From: UBA1858 sp963976865
GTDB taxonomy: Bacteria > Pseudomonadota > Gammaproteobacteria > UBA4575
Assembly (NCBI GenBank): GCA_963976865.1
Contig: CAXBLY010000003.1
Coordinates: forward strand, 168,019 to 232,018
Direction of reading: 5' to 3'
Length of the DNA: 64,000 bases
Each line of letters opens with the position of its first letter. Position 1 is the stretch's first letter. Made by a program: the position numbers and the translations under genes. The notes beneath the pieces were generated by a model. The model was not told where the DNA came from. It made no database searches and saw nothing but the letters and a program-made list of their open reading frames with translations. Below, in pieces: positions 1 to 9,452 of this stretch.

Positions 1-879
1 AAGTATGAAAGCAATCCTGATCGATTTAGTTCGCCATTGCAGGGAAAATTGCTGATTAGCGCTTTTTACGAGCCAAGCACGCGTACACGCCTGTCGTTTG
101 AGAGTGCGTGGCACCGTTTGGGAGGGGATATAATGTCTATTACCGATCGTACAACGACCGGTATTGCAAAAGGTGAATCGTTACAGGATGTAGCAGAAAT
201 GTTTAACAATTACGGAGACTGTGTTGTATTGCGGGATAATGATGAAAACTCAGTGCGCTATATGACAGACTCACTTCGTATACCAATAATTAATGCGGGG
301 AATGGCATAGATGAACATCCCACGCAAGCGCTTTCGGATTTATATACAATATTTAAATGGCGTCCCTCGCTGTTAAATATTGTGATGGAAAATCAGAAGA
401 TTCGTATTGGTATTGTTGGTGTGCCTAATAAGATGCGAACAGTAAGAAGTTTATTAAAATTATTTGCGCATTTTCCAGACTTTATTCAGGATATTACTAT
501 CATTCATGTTGAACAAAGTGATGATATTTTTGACCCTGGTCAGAAAGAACAGTTGGAAGAGGCTGGTATATCTGTCATAACGACGAATCAGCTTGATGAG
601 TGTTTGCCAGATCTTGATGTTGTCTATATTAATGCTATTGCCTGGATGGGTAACGAAGCTGAAACTTTTGGTACAAGATTTCGACTCAATGAGAATTCAC
701 CTTTAAAAAGAGAAGCAATCATATTGCATCCACTAGCACGTGGAGAAGAACTGTCAACGAGCCTGGATAACACTTCGCATAACTGGTATTTTGCACAGGC
801 GCGAGGTGCTGTATTTCTGCGTATGGCGCTTTTAACCTGCCTGAGTCAACGTACTGAACGTGTCATGGACGTTGTTTAA
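1..879 (+). CDS. Aspartate/ornithine carbamoyltransferase-family protein, 5' end outside window
   Basis: The reading frame is open from base 1, so the true start lies upstream; TTG at 37 is only an internal codon. The carbamoyl-phosphate site of the ATCase family is intact: STRTR, the AKGES loop, VLRD, HPTQAL, an Arg after the VGVPNK loop (MRTVRS), and HPLARGE in place of HPLPR. In ATCase an Arg-x-Gln after the LYMT strand binds aspartate; here that strand reads VYINAIAW, so the pair is missing and the amine acceptor is probably not aspartate. asnB-like follows after 33 nt on the same strand, suggesting one pathway. The substrate is unknown. Family certain, function inferred. Confidence 0.85.
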   Translation, partial: KYESNPDRFSSPLQGKLLISAFYEPSTRTRLSFESAWHRLGGDIMSITDRTTTGIAKGESLQDVAEMFNNYGDCVVLRDNDENSVRYMTDSLRIPIINAGNGIDEHPTQALSDLYTIFKWRPSLLNIVMENQKIRIGIVGVPNKMRTVRSLLKLFAHFPDFIQDITIIHVEQSDDIFDPGQKEQLEEAGISVITTNQLDECLPDLDVVYINAIAWMGNEAETFGTRFRLNENSPLKREAIILHPLARGEELSTSLDNTSHNWYFAQARGAVFLRMALLTCLSQRTERVMDVV

Positions 880-912
880 TTATCTATAATTTAATTTCCT
901 AAGGAGAATTTT

Positions 913-2931
913 ATGTGTGGTATTGCTGGTGTATTTCACCGCGATCCTAATGAGCCGGTGAGCGCTCAATTACTTGTGAATATGGCTGCTATTCAGTCGC
1001 ATCGTGGTCCGGATAATTTCGGATATGAAAATCCTTCACAGTTAGGTTTGGGGTTTAGTCATGCGCGTCTTTCTATTATTGATTTGAATGAAGATCGAGG
1101 TCGCCAGCCACTTGTATCCAGGGATAAGAATTATTATTTGGTCCACAATGGAGAGTTTTACGACTTTCAGAAGTTGCGCGCATCACTGACAGCAACAGGA
1201 TCAGAATTTATCAGTAAAAGTGACTCCGAGATTATTCTGCATTTATATCCAAGATACGGAATCGAGAAAACACTTGAATATCTTCGTGGTGAGTTTGCAT
1301 TTTCTCTATATGACAAAACGGAAGATTGCATGTATCTGGTGCGTGACAGATTTGGAGTAAAGCCACTATATTGGACGGAAACTAAAAGCGGTGTTGTATT
1401 TGGGTCTGAACTGAAAGTGCTGTTTGCACATCCACAGGTAAAAAGGGAAATGACGGCGCAGGGAGTCTACCACCAGTTAATTCAGGTGATGGTGCCCGGG
1501 TCCACTGCATTTAAAGGGATATACCAGGTACCACCTGGCCATATTGTTAAAATTAAACGAAACAATGCAAAGCTTACCATCACACCACAAAAGTACTGGG
1601 ACATTGATTTTCCTGTCGCAGGTGATTACGTAAATCATCACGATGAAAATTATTATATTGAAGGAGTCAAGGAGCAGCTTCTTCAGGCAGTTCAGTTACG
1701 TTTGCAGGCAGACGTGCCGGTAGGCTGTTACTTATCCGGCGGTATTGATTCATGTTCAATACTGGGACTTTCAGCTGCCATCAGGCAAGACCCAGTCAAG
1801 GCTTTTACCATAGGATTTGACAATACTGATTATGATGAAACCAGTATTGCAAGAGAAATGGCAGGTGCCACTCAGGCGGAACAATTGATATTGCCTGTTA
1901 CTGCAGGTGATCTGTATGAAAACTTTTCACGTACTATGTGGCACACAGAAAGAACTATTTATAACACTTTGGCTGTTGCCAAACTGTTAATGAGTCAGAC
2001 TGTACATGAGAATGGGTACAAGGTTGTGCTTACGGGTGAGGGATCAGATGAGTTATTTGCTGGCTATCCTGCATTTCGAAAAGACATGTTTTTATATGGA
2101 ATGGAAGATTTGCCAGCGACGCTGAGAAGCGAATGGCAAGCAAGTCTTGAAGCCAGCAACAAGTTATTCCGTGGTGCCATGTTACCCAGAGAGGAATTTG
2201 ATTCCACAGCCATGGACAGCAAAGTCGGTTTCACTCCAAGCTGTTTACAGAACTGGTTGCACTGTCATGAGTCGGCTATTAATTTGCTAACACCTGAGTG
2301 GCAATCAGAATTATCAGACTATGATGCAGGAGCTGCAATCGCTGATACTTTAGATAATCATCAGCTGGAAGGGCGACACCCGCTCGATAAAGCGCAGTAT
2401 GTCTGGATTAAAACCATGCTGGAAGGGCAAATACTGACATGGGGTGGTGATCGCGTTGATATGGCAAACTCTATGGAAGCGCGCCCAGCATTCCTGGATC
2501 ATCACTTAGCAAAATTTGCCACGCAGGTCCCACCGCAATTAAGAATAAATGGTTCAACTGAAAAATATGTATTACGTGAAGCAATGAAAGGTCTGCTGCC
2601 TAAATCATTATATGAGAGACAAAAGTTTGCGTTTATGGCGCCTCCAGCGCATACCGATCCAGTTAAGTGGGATCATGTAAAAACTTTAATTTCTGAAGTG
2701 GCTGACGAAAAAAGTATTACTGAAGCCGGCTATCTTGACTATAGCGCTTTCAAGTCATTGCTTGAAACCCATGAAGATCCTTCCGTTGATTCTGAAATGA
2801 AAGTGCAACATGATGCCATTATCAATCATGTGCTAGGGGTGCAGTACTTGCACAATCATTTTGTCAAACAGGATATTCCGAAGCTTGCTGAACAGAAAGC
2901 TAATGAGTTGTCCTGGAAAGCAGGCCAGTAA
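913..2931 (+). CDS. asnB: Glutamine-hydrolysing asparagine synthase family protein
   Basis: 672-residue two-domain amidotransferase. Residues 1 to about 220 are the class II glutaminase domain starting MCGIAG, with Cys2 as nucleophile and a following SHRGPDN motif. Residues about 240-600 are the ATP-pyrophosphatase synthetase domain with P-loop SGGIDS near residue 276 and a GEGSDELFAGYP segment. It should use glutamine and ATP to amidate a carboxylate through an acyl-adenylate in the cytosol. A good ribosome site (AAGGAG) precedes the ATG. At 672 residues it is longer than enterobacterial AsnB (about 554), nearer the long class also seen in specialised amidation pathways. Its pairing with an atypical carbamoyltransferase leaves asparagine as product likely but not certain. 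Confidence 0.85.
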   Translation: MCGIAGVFHRDPNEPVSAQLLVNMAAIQSHRGPDNFGYENPSQLGLGFSHARLSIIDLNEDRGRQPLVSRDKNYYLVHNGEFYDFQKLRASLTATGSEFISKSDSEIILHLYPRYGIEKTLEYLRGEFAFSLYDKTEDCMYLVRDRFGVKPLYWTETKSGVVFGSELKVLFAHPQVKREMTAQGVYHQLIQVMVPGSTAFKGIYQVPPGHIVKIKRNNAKLTITPQKYWDIDFPVAGDYVNHHDENYYIEGVKEQLLQAVQLRLQADVPVGCYLSGGIDSCSILGLSAAIRQDPVKAFTIGFDNTDYDETSIAREMAGATQAEQLILPVTAGDLYENFSRTMWHTERTIYNTLAVAKLLMSQTVHENGYKVVLTGEGSDELFAGYPAFRKDMFLYGMEDLPATLRSEWQASLEASNKLFRGAMLPREEFDSTAMDSKVGFTPSCLQNWLHCHESAINLLTPEWQSELSDYDAGAAIADTLDNHQLEGRHPLDKAQYVWIKTMLEGQILTWGGDRVDMANSMEARPAFLDHHLAKFATQVPPQLRINGSTEKYVLREAMKGLLPKSLYERQKFAFMAPPAHTDPVKWDHVKTLISEVADEKSITEAGYLDYSAFKSLLETHEDPSVDSEMKVQHDAIINHVLGVQYLHNHFVKQDIPKLAEQKANELSWKAGQ

Positions 2932-2945
2932 ATATCGGCCAATAG

Positions 2946-4175
2946 TTAGTTATTTGCCAGATCAACGACAGTATTGAGTAGCACGTTGCAGCCTTTTTCA
3001 ACATCTATCCAGTGGGACCACTCATCTGGAGCATGACTAATGCCGCCGATACTTGGAATAAATATCATGCCTGATGGCGTGATCTCAGTAAAAAACTGAG
3101 CATCATGACCTGCGCCGCTTGGCATGTACTGGTAACTGTATTCAAGACTTTTCGCGTACTTTTCAATGATATGCATAATATCTGTTGAACAGGCTCTGGG
3201 AGCTAACCAGCTCATTTGTTCGTATTCAAACCGGAGTCGGTGTCGGTGCGCAATAGCTGAGAGTGTTTTGCGACAGGTTAGTGCAAGTTCTTTCATTGTC
3301 TCTTCAGACATGTCCCGTCCAACCAGAGTGAAATCTGCTTCACCTGGAATGGTGTGGGCGTAACCGGGTTTTAACTCAACATGTCCAATTGTTAAGCGTG
3401 ATTTATCTGTCCCATTCTCATCTATAATACGTTGAATTTCATGGGCAAAATCTGCGACACCCATAAATGCATCGCTGCGCATATTCATTGGTGCTGTTCC
3501 TGCATGGTCGGCTTTTCCAATGAGCTTGATCAGCCACTTGAAAACGCCCGATATCCCTTCGACAACTCCGATTGTGATATTTTCATTTTCAAGTACAGGG
3601 CCTTGTTCTATATGGAGCTCAATAAAAGCCTTGATGGACTCCGGTGCACGGTGTGCGTGTAATGCCTGACGATAATCAAGACCACAGCTTTGCATGGCGT
3701 CGATTAATGTTTCCCCTGATGCGTCCTTGGCTTTTTCTATCCAGTCGAGTGTAAGCGTTCCTGTTAATGCCTGTGCACCTAGCATGCCGCCAAACCGACC
3801 TTCCTCTTCACTGGTAGCAATTATTTCTATGGGATGTTTAACCTGAATGTTTTGCTCTTTAATAACTCTAATGCATTCAAGTCCGGCAATCACACCCAGT
3901 GTTCCGTCAAAGATTCCTCCCGCAGGCACGGAGTCAATATGAGAACCAATAATCACCGCAGGAGCATCATTATCACCGTATCGACCACACACATTGCCAG
4001 CACCATCAATATGAGAGGTGAGTCCATGTTGATTAAAGTAATCCAGAAGCCATTTTCTTGCTTTCCAGTCAGCCGGGCTAAATCCCTGACGATAAATCCC
4101 TCTGTCTTCCAGGTTGTATCCAAATTGTGCAAGTTGATAGATGTCATCTTCGACACGCTTAATATTAATGTTAAT
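2946..4175 (-). CDS. M20-family N-carbamoyl-amino-acid / allantoate amidohydrolase, apparent ATT start
   Basis: Zn-dependent amidase of the HyuC/AllC type, which hydrolyses N-carbamoyl amino acids or ureides. Metal ligands are visible: GSHIDS with His79 and Asp81, FDG with Asp90, SEEEGRF with Glu123-125, and HIEQGP further on. The frame contains no ATG, GTG or TTG before GTG at 3992, which would delete 61 residues including conserved N-terminal helices. A GGAG ends 6 nt before an in-frame ATT at 4175, giving 409 residues, the family's usual size. The frame is closed by TGA at 4254-4256, leaving only CTG or ATT/ATA as alternatives. It is convergent with asnB, with a 14-nt gap. Substrate not determinable from sequence. 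Confidence 0.8.
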   Translation of the reverse strand: MNINIKRVEDDIYQLAQFGYNLEDRGIYRQGFSPADWKARKWLLDYFNQHGLTSHIDGAGNVCGRYGDNDAPAVIIGSHIDSVPAGGIFDGTLGVIAGLECIRVIKEQNIQVKHPIEIIATSEEEGRFGGMLGAQALTGTLTLDWIEKAKDASGETLIDAMQSCGLDYRQALHAHRAPESIKAFIELHIEQGPVLENENITIGVVEGISGVFKWLIKLIGKADHAGTAPMNMRSDAFMGVADFAHEIQRIIDENGTDKSRLTIGHVELKPGYAHTIPGEADFTLVGRDMSEETMKELALTCRKTLSAIAHRHRLRFEYEQMSWLAPRACSTDIMHIIEKYAKSLEYSYQYMPSGAGHDAQFFTEITPSGMIFIPSIGGISHAPDEWSHWIDVEKGCNVLLNTVVDLANN

Positions 4176-4550
4176 TATTATCTCCAGTGTGGTTATCGCC
4201 AGCGTTTCTAGCGAGGTATGCAGTGAATTGTTAGATGCGTCGAGGACATTTCCTCACAGTTGCTAGTGTTGATGGCTGTTTGTTTCTGAGTTTGTCTATT
4301 TTAACTTTATTCGACTCGATGTGTTGAGAGAAGCAGAGCAAGTTTAAAAATTGACAATCATTCTCATTCGCATTAGCATTTCTCGGTTACCCGTTCAGTA
4401 ATTCTGCTATTTGAAGTGGGGTTTGGCTATAACGGAATATATTAACAAATAATCATGTCAGCGATGAAGAGAATAGAGCGGTGAAAGTGGTGACAATCCA
4501 GTCATTATTTACCTTGCAGCTGAATTCTGAAAATTAACAAGGATATCTTT
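4176..4550. other. Intergenic region upstream of the imelysin operon
   Basis: 375 bp between the divergent amidohydrolase and imelysin genes. It holds the Fur-box promoter described separately and about 150 bp of untranslated leader before the imelysin ATG. No further gene was found. Confidence 0.6.
4351..4379 (+). promoter_or_regulatory. Fur-box-like operator overlapping a sigma70 promoter
   Basis: TTGACA at 4351-4356 and TAGCAT at 4374-4379 are spaced 17 bp and resemble -35/-10 elements. Between them runs AATCATTCTCATTCGCATT (4356-4374), a hexamer-repeat pattern like known Fur boxes. Iron-bound Fur would block this promoter, so the downstream imelysin operon is predicted to be induced by iron limitation. 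Inferred from pattern only. Confidence 0.6.
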
Positions 4551-5804
4551 ATGAAGAAATTATTAATATTCTCTTTAGGATTATTACTCAGCTGGCAAGT
4601 GCAGGCTGCAACACTGTACTCAGTGTTATCACACTATTCTGATCTTGCACACGCAATGTACAGCGACTCGCTTGAAGCGGCAAAAGATTTACAATCCAGT
4701 GTAGATATTTTTATTAATGATCCTTCAGAGAAAAATCTTGATGCAAGCAAACTGGCCTGGAAAGCTGCCAGAGTGCCCTACATGCAGACAGAAGCCTATC
4801 GTTTTGGGAATGCAATAGTTGACGACTGGGAAGGTAGAGTGAATTCATGGCCGCTTGATGAAGGGCTGATTGATTATACTGCTGGAAGTTATGGCGATGA
4901 GTCAGAAGAAAACCCTTTCTATACAGCAAATATTATTGCAAATAAAACGTTGATGATTGGTGGCAAGAAAATTAATGCTACCAAAATCACAAAAGAATTA
5001 TTAGCAAATACTTTGCATGAAGTTGATGCGGTGGAAGCGAATGTTGCTACTGGTTACCATGCTGTCGAGTTTCTGCTTTGGGGGCAGGATTTAAATGGAA
5101 CAGAAGCGGGCGCAGGCGAACGACCTGCAAGTGATTATGATGTCAATCATTGCACTGGTGGTAACTGCGATCGTCGTGCAGCATACCTTAAAGCTGCGGT
5201 TGATTTACTAGTTGATGATCTGCAATGGATGTCCAGACAATGGGCAGCAGGTGGTGAGGCGCGTAATGCAATCACATCAGGTGATCTGAAAAAAAATATT
5301 GCGACAATATTCACTGGCATGGGTAGCTTGTCATACGGCGAGCTTGCAGGTGAGCGGATGAAGCTTGGATTGTTGCTGCATGATCCAGAAGAAGAGCATG
5401 ACTGTTTTAGTGATAATACACACTGGTCCCACTATTATGATGCAGTGGGTATTCGAAATGTCTACACTGGACGTTACAGGCGTATTGATGGAACAACAAT
5501 GACAGGGCCAGGTCTGGCTGATCTGGTTGTAAAGCAGGATGCCAAAGTGCATGAAGCCTTGCTTGAAAGTCTGGATGCCAGTATCGCCAGGATGCAGGTG
5601 CTGGTAGATACTGCACAAGCGGGTGAGGCATATGATCAGATGCTGGGAGAAGGCAATTCCAGTGGAAATGAAAAGATAAAAGCAGCCGTAGACGCGCTGG
5701 TTACACAAACGTCAGCAATAGAAAAAGCAGTCATTGCAATGGAGCTGGAATCAATTGCGTTTGAAGGTTCTGATAGTCTCGATGCACCAGGCAATATAAA
5801 TTAG
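4551..5804 (+). CDS. Imelysin-family (M75) iron-regulated periplasmic protein
   Basis: 417 residues with a clear signal peptide (hydrophobic residues 3-17, cleavage near VQA-A). The imelysin signature GxHxxE is present as GYHAVE at 168-173, followed by WGQDLNG. This family (IrpA/EfeO-M75-like) is made of two helical bundles and is thought to act in periplasmic iron handling; protease activity is doubtful. A long first half contains the YRFG/WP segment typical of IrpA-like members. It is the first gene of a five-gene run behind a Fur-like box, which supports an iron role. ATG is preceded by AAGGATATCTTT, a reasonable ribosome site. Confident in family, role inferred. Confidence 0.88.
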   Translation: MKKLLIFSLGLLLSWQVQAATLYSVLSHYSDLAHAMYSDSLEAAKDLQSSVDIFINDPSEKNLDASKLAWKAARVPYMQTEAYRFGNAIVDDWEGRVNSWPLDEGLIDYTAGSYGDESEENPFYTANIIANKTLMIGGKKINATKITKELLANTLHEVDAVEANVATGYHAVEFLLWGQDLNGTEAGAGERPASDYDVNHCTGGNCDRRAAYLKAAVDLLVDDLQWMSRQWAAGGEARNAITSGDLKKNIATIFTGMGSLSYGELAGERMKLGLLLHDPEEEHDCFSDNTHWSHYYDAVGIRNVYTGRYRRIDGTTMTGPGLADLVVKQDAKVHEALLESLDASIARMQVLVDTAQAGEAYDQMLGEGNSSGNEKIKAAVDALVTQTSAIEKAVIAMELESIAFEGSDSLDAPGNIN

Positions 5805-5871
5805 TTCGAAAATTTTTTGTTCATATAAAATTATAGGGAGCACTTTCGATAAACAAACTCATAAACAGGAA

Positions 5872-7023
5872 ATGCAAGAATTACGCTTAATAAAATGTAT
5901 CCTCACCTGCGTTAGTCTTGCTTTTCCATTGGTTGGCTATTCTGACTTGACTGCTGATTCCCTGGAAGAAATTGGTCGTGCGTTATTTTTTGATACCAGT
6001 TTGTCAGTCAATCGAAGTCAGGCCTGCGCCACATGTCATTCTCCGGAATTCGCTTTTACCGATCCCCGCAATAATGCAAGCGGTAGAGCGGTATCACTTG
6101 GATTTGACGGGAAATTAATGGGTGATCGAAATACCCCAACGATTTCATATGCTGTATTCAGCCCAGAGTTTTTCCTAAATGATGATGAGCATTATGTTGG
6201 TGGGCAATTTCTGGATGGACGCACGCACGACTTGATCGAGCAGGCGCAGGAACCTTTTCTGAATCCAGTCGAAATGGGCATGCCCACTAAAGAAAGTGTT
6301 GTAGAACGCCTTCAGGAAAATCCGGCTTATGTCTCTTCGTTTAAAAAACGCTTTGGCGATGATATTTTTGAAAATACTGATCAGGCTTATCGTGCCATGG
6401 CAGAGAGTATTGCTGAATTTGAGAAAAGCGAATTTTTCTCACCGTTTGATTCCAGGTACGATCGTTATTTGCGCGGTGAATATGAAATGACAGATTTGGA
6501 AGAGCTGGGTAAGACTTTATTTTTCTCCCAGCAATTTACGAACTGTAATATCTGTCATCAGCTTAAGCGCACACCACACAGTGAAGGAGAAACTTTTAGC
6601 AATTATCAATATCATAATATTGGTGTTCCTGTGAATAAGGCTGCGAGAGCAGTGAATGGTGTTGATGCAAGCTATGTAGACCAGGGCCTGTCTTCAAACC
6701 CTAATGTCAATGACCAGCGGCAGGCTGGTAAGTTCAAGGTTCCCACATTGCGAAATGTCGCTGTCACTTCGCCTTATATGCATAACGGTGTGTTTTCAGA
6801 TTTGAAAACAGTCGTTCTGTTTTACAATAAATTTAACAGTAATAATGCAAAGCGTCAGATAAATCCTGAAACCGGAAAACAGTGGGAAAAGCCTGAAGTG
6901 GCAGAGACAGTTGCATTAAGTGAGCTTGAAAAAGGCCCTGCACTGGATGATCGTCGCATCGATGCGCTGGTAGCGTTTATGAAAACACTGACCGACAAAC
7001 GCTATGAACATTTGCTTGAATAA
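5872..7023 (+). CDS. Di-haem cytochrome c peroxidase family protein (CcpA/MauG-like)
   Basis: 383 residues with an N-terminal hydrophobic export signal (residues 5-24). Two c-type haem attachment sites are visible: CATCH at 52-56 and CNICH at 225-229, the arrangement of bacterial di-haem peroxidases and MauG. A conserved YMHNGVF segment lies near residue 303. It probably acts in the periplasm, reducing peroxide or oxidising a protein or metal partner. It follows the imelysin gene by 67 nt and precedes a second di-haem protein, as in other imelysin operons. The ribosome site before ATG is poor (AGGA only 1-2 nt away), so the start is uncertain, but no better one exists. Confidence 0.85.
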   Translation: MQELRLIKCILTCVSLAFPLVGYSDLTADSLEEIGRALFFDTSLSVNRSQACATCHSPEFAFTDPRNNASGRAVSLGFDGKLMGDRNTPTISYAVFSPEFFLNDDEHYVGGQFLDGRTHDLIEQAQEPFLNPVEMGMPTKESVVERLQENPAYVSSFKKRFGDDIFENTDQAYRAMAESIAEFEKSEFFSPFDSRYDRYLRGEYEMTDLEELGKTLFFSQQFTNCNICHQLKRTPHSEGETFSNYQYHNIGVPVNKAARAVNGVDASYVDQGLSSNPNVNDQRQAGKFKVPTLRNVAVTSPYMHNGVFSDLKTVVLFYNKFNSNNAKRQINPETGKQWEKPEVAETVALSELEKGPALDDRRIDALVAFMKTLTDKRYEHLLE

Positions 7024-7035
7024 GTAACAGTGGGT

Positions 7036-8427
7036 ATGAGTAGTGTCAGAAAGTTTTATGTGATTACTCTGTTATCTGTACTGTTGATCTGTATAAGTAC
7101 AGGCGTTGCCAGAAGTGTTGAAGATTATCAAAACGCTAATACCGTTGTCAGCCTGGATAAAGATACTCGCCTGAATATTAAATTAGGCCAAAGCCTGTTT
7201 GAGCGTACATGGGTGACAGCGCCTTCATCAACACATAATGCAGATGGGCTGGGTCCACTATACAATGCCAGGTCATGCTCTGCATGTCATCCTGATAACG
7301 GCCGGGCAGGCGTACCTTCAGGTTTTACAGGAAGTACAGGATTTTTGGTTCGTGTAGACATTCCGCCCCAGGATCAGAATGATAAAAAACAATTACTGGA
7401 AAAGCGCATTAATAATGTGCCCGAGCCGGTATATGGCATTCAGTTGCAAAACTTTGCCATTCCCGGGCATCCATCAGAATATCAGTTAACTGTAGAATAT
7501 ACGGAACATCCACTGACATTTGCAGACGGCAGTCTTATAAGACTGATCAAACCCGACTACCAGATTAACGAGTTGGGTTACGGTCCACTACATCCTCAGG
7601 CACGTTTCTCGTTACGCCTGGCGCCGCAAATTACTGGTCTTGGATTGCTGGAAGCAATTGACGAGCAGGATATACTTAAACACGCTGATCCTGAAGATAA
7701 AGATGATGATGGAATTTCCGGTCGACCAAACTGGGTGTGGAGCCATAGTCAGTCTAAGGTGTCTTTGGGTCGTTTTGGTTATAAGGCCGGGATGCCAAGT
7801 ATTAATGAACAAGTCCAGCATGCATTTCTTAATGACATTGGTTTATCTGTGCCACTGTTTAACGATGCGAGCGGTGACTGCACGGTCAAACAGGTGAAGT
7901 GTCAGTTGGCACCCAATGGGAACAGTCCAGAGTATGATCGGCTTGAAGCTGGTTACAAAGTTGTTGAGTTAGTCAATTTATACATCACACATTTGTCACA
8001 GCCAGTTACACAAAAAATTGCAAGATCTAAATCTGAAGCCGGTGAAAAGCTTTTTAATGAGATTGGATGCCAGCGCTGCCATATTCCCCAATATATCACT
8101 GGCAATAAAACCCAGGCTAAAGAAAACCATCAGCGAAAAATTTTTCCGTATACCGATATGCTGTTACATGATATGGGTGAGGGCCTGGCGGATAACCGGC
8201 CAGAAGGGGATGCTACCGGCAGAGAATGGCGGACTGCACCTTTGTGGGGGATAGGATCTACTGTTAACAGCAAAGAGAAATATTATTATCTGCACGATGG
8301 CCGTGCACGCAGCATAATGGAGGCGATACTATGGCATGGTGGCGAAGCACAATCACAGCGTGATTCAGTACTGGCGCTGGATCAGACAGCACGTAAACAA
8401 TTACTTACATTTCTTGAAGGTCTTTAA
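7036..8427 (+). CDS. Di-haem oxidoreductase family protein (DUF1111, 'thiol oxidoreductase')
   Basis: About 463 residues, periplasmic, with a signal peptide at residues 1-26. Haem c motifs are CSACH (81-85) and CQRCH (345-349). The intervening region carries DPEDKDDDGISG-type acidic sequence and the C-terminal half HDGRARS and LWHGGEA segments typical of DUF1111 proteins. Redox partner or substrate unknown; genomic association with imelysins suggests electron transfer linked to periplasmic iron oxidation or uptake. GTG at 7030 is in frame two codons upstream and could also start the protein; ATG at 7036 is preferred. The stop overlaps the next ATG (TAATG), indicating coupled translation. Confidence 0.85.
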   Translation: MSSVRKFYVITLLSVLLICISTGVARSVEDYQNANTVVSLDKDTRLNIKLGQSLFERTWVTAPSSTHNADGLGPLYNARSCSACHPDNGRAGVPSGFTGSTGFLVRVDIPPQDQNDKKQLLEKRINNVPEPVYGIQLQNFAIPGHPSEYQLTVEYTEHPLTFADGSLIRLIKPDYQINELGYGPLHPQARFSLRLAPQITGLGLLEAIDEQDILKHADPEDKDDDGISGRPNWVWSHSQSKVSLGRFGYKAGMPSINEQVQHAFLNDIGLSVPLFNDASGDCTVKQVKCQLAPNGNSPEYDRLEAGYKVVELVNLYITHLSQPVTQKIARSKSEAGEKLFNEIGCQRCHIPQYITGNKTQAKENHQRKIFPYTDMLLHDMGEGLADNRPEGDATGREWRTAPLWGIGSTVNSKEKYYYLHDGRARSIMEAILWHGGEAQSQRDSVLALDQTARKQLLTFLEGL

Positions 8428-9452
8428 TGTTTAAAATTACTATACTAGCACTGGTTGTGGTGATGAGTTCCCAGTCACATGCTTATGATATGCATGTCAT
8501 GATTGAGAAGCACTTGATACCGACTTACAGAAATCTGGCTGAACATACAAACAAGCTGAATATTACTGCCAGTAAATACTGTTCAAATCCGCGTGGTGTT
8601 GATCGGGAAACAATGCAACGTGTTGCCAATGAGTCTTTTCTGGCCTGGCAAAAAGCCCAGCATATTCGATTCGGGCCAGTACTGGCATTTTCACGTGATC
8701 GACGTTTCGAGTTTTGGCCTGACAAGCGAGGAACGATCAGAAAACAGCTGTACAACTTATATAACAGCTCTGCATTAAGTGCTTCTGATTTTGATATAAC
8801 TCAAAAGAGTGTAGCAATACAGGGCTTTAGTGCGCTTGAACAAATTCTTTACTCAAAGTCTGAAGATAATGATGCGCAGTGTCGATTGATCACAAAAATC
8901 ACAGGTAATTTGCAGACAATGGCAAATGATATCCTTGCAGAATGGACATCAGGTTCAAGTTCATATGTTGAATTGTTCCTGAATCCAGGACAGGATAATT
9001 ATTTATATAGAAGTGAAGCAGAGCTGGCAGGAGAATTGATCAATGCTCTGTATACTCAATTGGAGATCATAATTACGAGGAAGCTTGATTTGCCACTCGG
9101 CTCTAGTATAGATGAAGCACGTGGCAAACGTTCTGAAGGCTGGCGTAGTCAGAGTGCACTGATGGCGATTTCAGAAAACCTTAATGCATGCCATGAATTC
9201 TATCGCTACTCGTTTGCTTCGCAACTCGTAGGCCAGCCATTGCATCAGGAAATTGAAATGGCTTTTGAGTCATCGCGAACAGCGCTTGGAAATATTGACG
9301 TTCCACTCTCGCAAGCCGTTGACAATGCTGAAAAACGCATTTTAGTTGTGCGTCTAAAAGAGCAATTATCACAGCTTAAAAAACTGCTTGCCAGTGACCT
9401 GACAGACACACTTGAAATTTCATTAGGGTTTAATAGTCTAGATGGAGATTAG
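8427..9452 (+). CDS. Second imelysin-family protein with altered GxHxxE motif
   Basis: 341 residues with signal peptide (residues 1-19, cleavage near SHA-Y). It aligns by pattern to imelysins: a WQKAQHIRFGP segment and RFEFWPD in the N-terminal half and the helical-bundle periodicity. The signature that reads GYHAVE in the first imelysin is GFSALE here (133-138), so the His is replaced by Ser. This suggests a different metal ligand set or a structural role beside the first copy. It is the fourth gene of the operon, overlapping the upstream stop by one base and the downstream DUF1513 gene by 11 nt. Exact function unknown. Confidence 0.82.
   Translation: MFKITILALVVVMSSQSHAYDMHVMIEKHLIPTYRNLAEHTNKLNITASKYCSNPRGVDRETMQRVANESFLAWQKAQHIRFGPVLAFSRDRRFEFWPDKRGTIRKQLYNLYNSSALSASDFDITQKSVAIQGFSALEQILYSKSEDNDAQCRLITKITGNLQTMANDILAEWTSGSSSYVELFLNPGQDNYLYRSEAELAGELINALYTQLEIIITRKLDLPLGSSIDEARGKRSEGWRSQSALMAISENLNACHEFYRYSFASQLVGQPLHQEIEMAFESSRTALGNIDVPLSQAVDNAEKRILVVRLKEQLSQLKKLLASDLTDTLEISLGFNSLDGD

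Noticed and set aside
3990..3992. GTG at 3992 as start of the amidohydrolase
   Set aside because: It would remove 61 residues of conserved N-terminus, and the frame upstream reads as coding.
3834..4211. A 125-codon rightward frame over the amidohydrolase start
   Set aside because: It lies antisense to conserved M20 sequence, lacks a ribosome site and shows no family pattern.
5331..5708. Leftward frames over the imelysin gene
   Set aside because: Antisense shadows of a clear imelysin; no features of their own.
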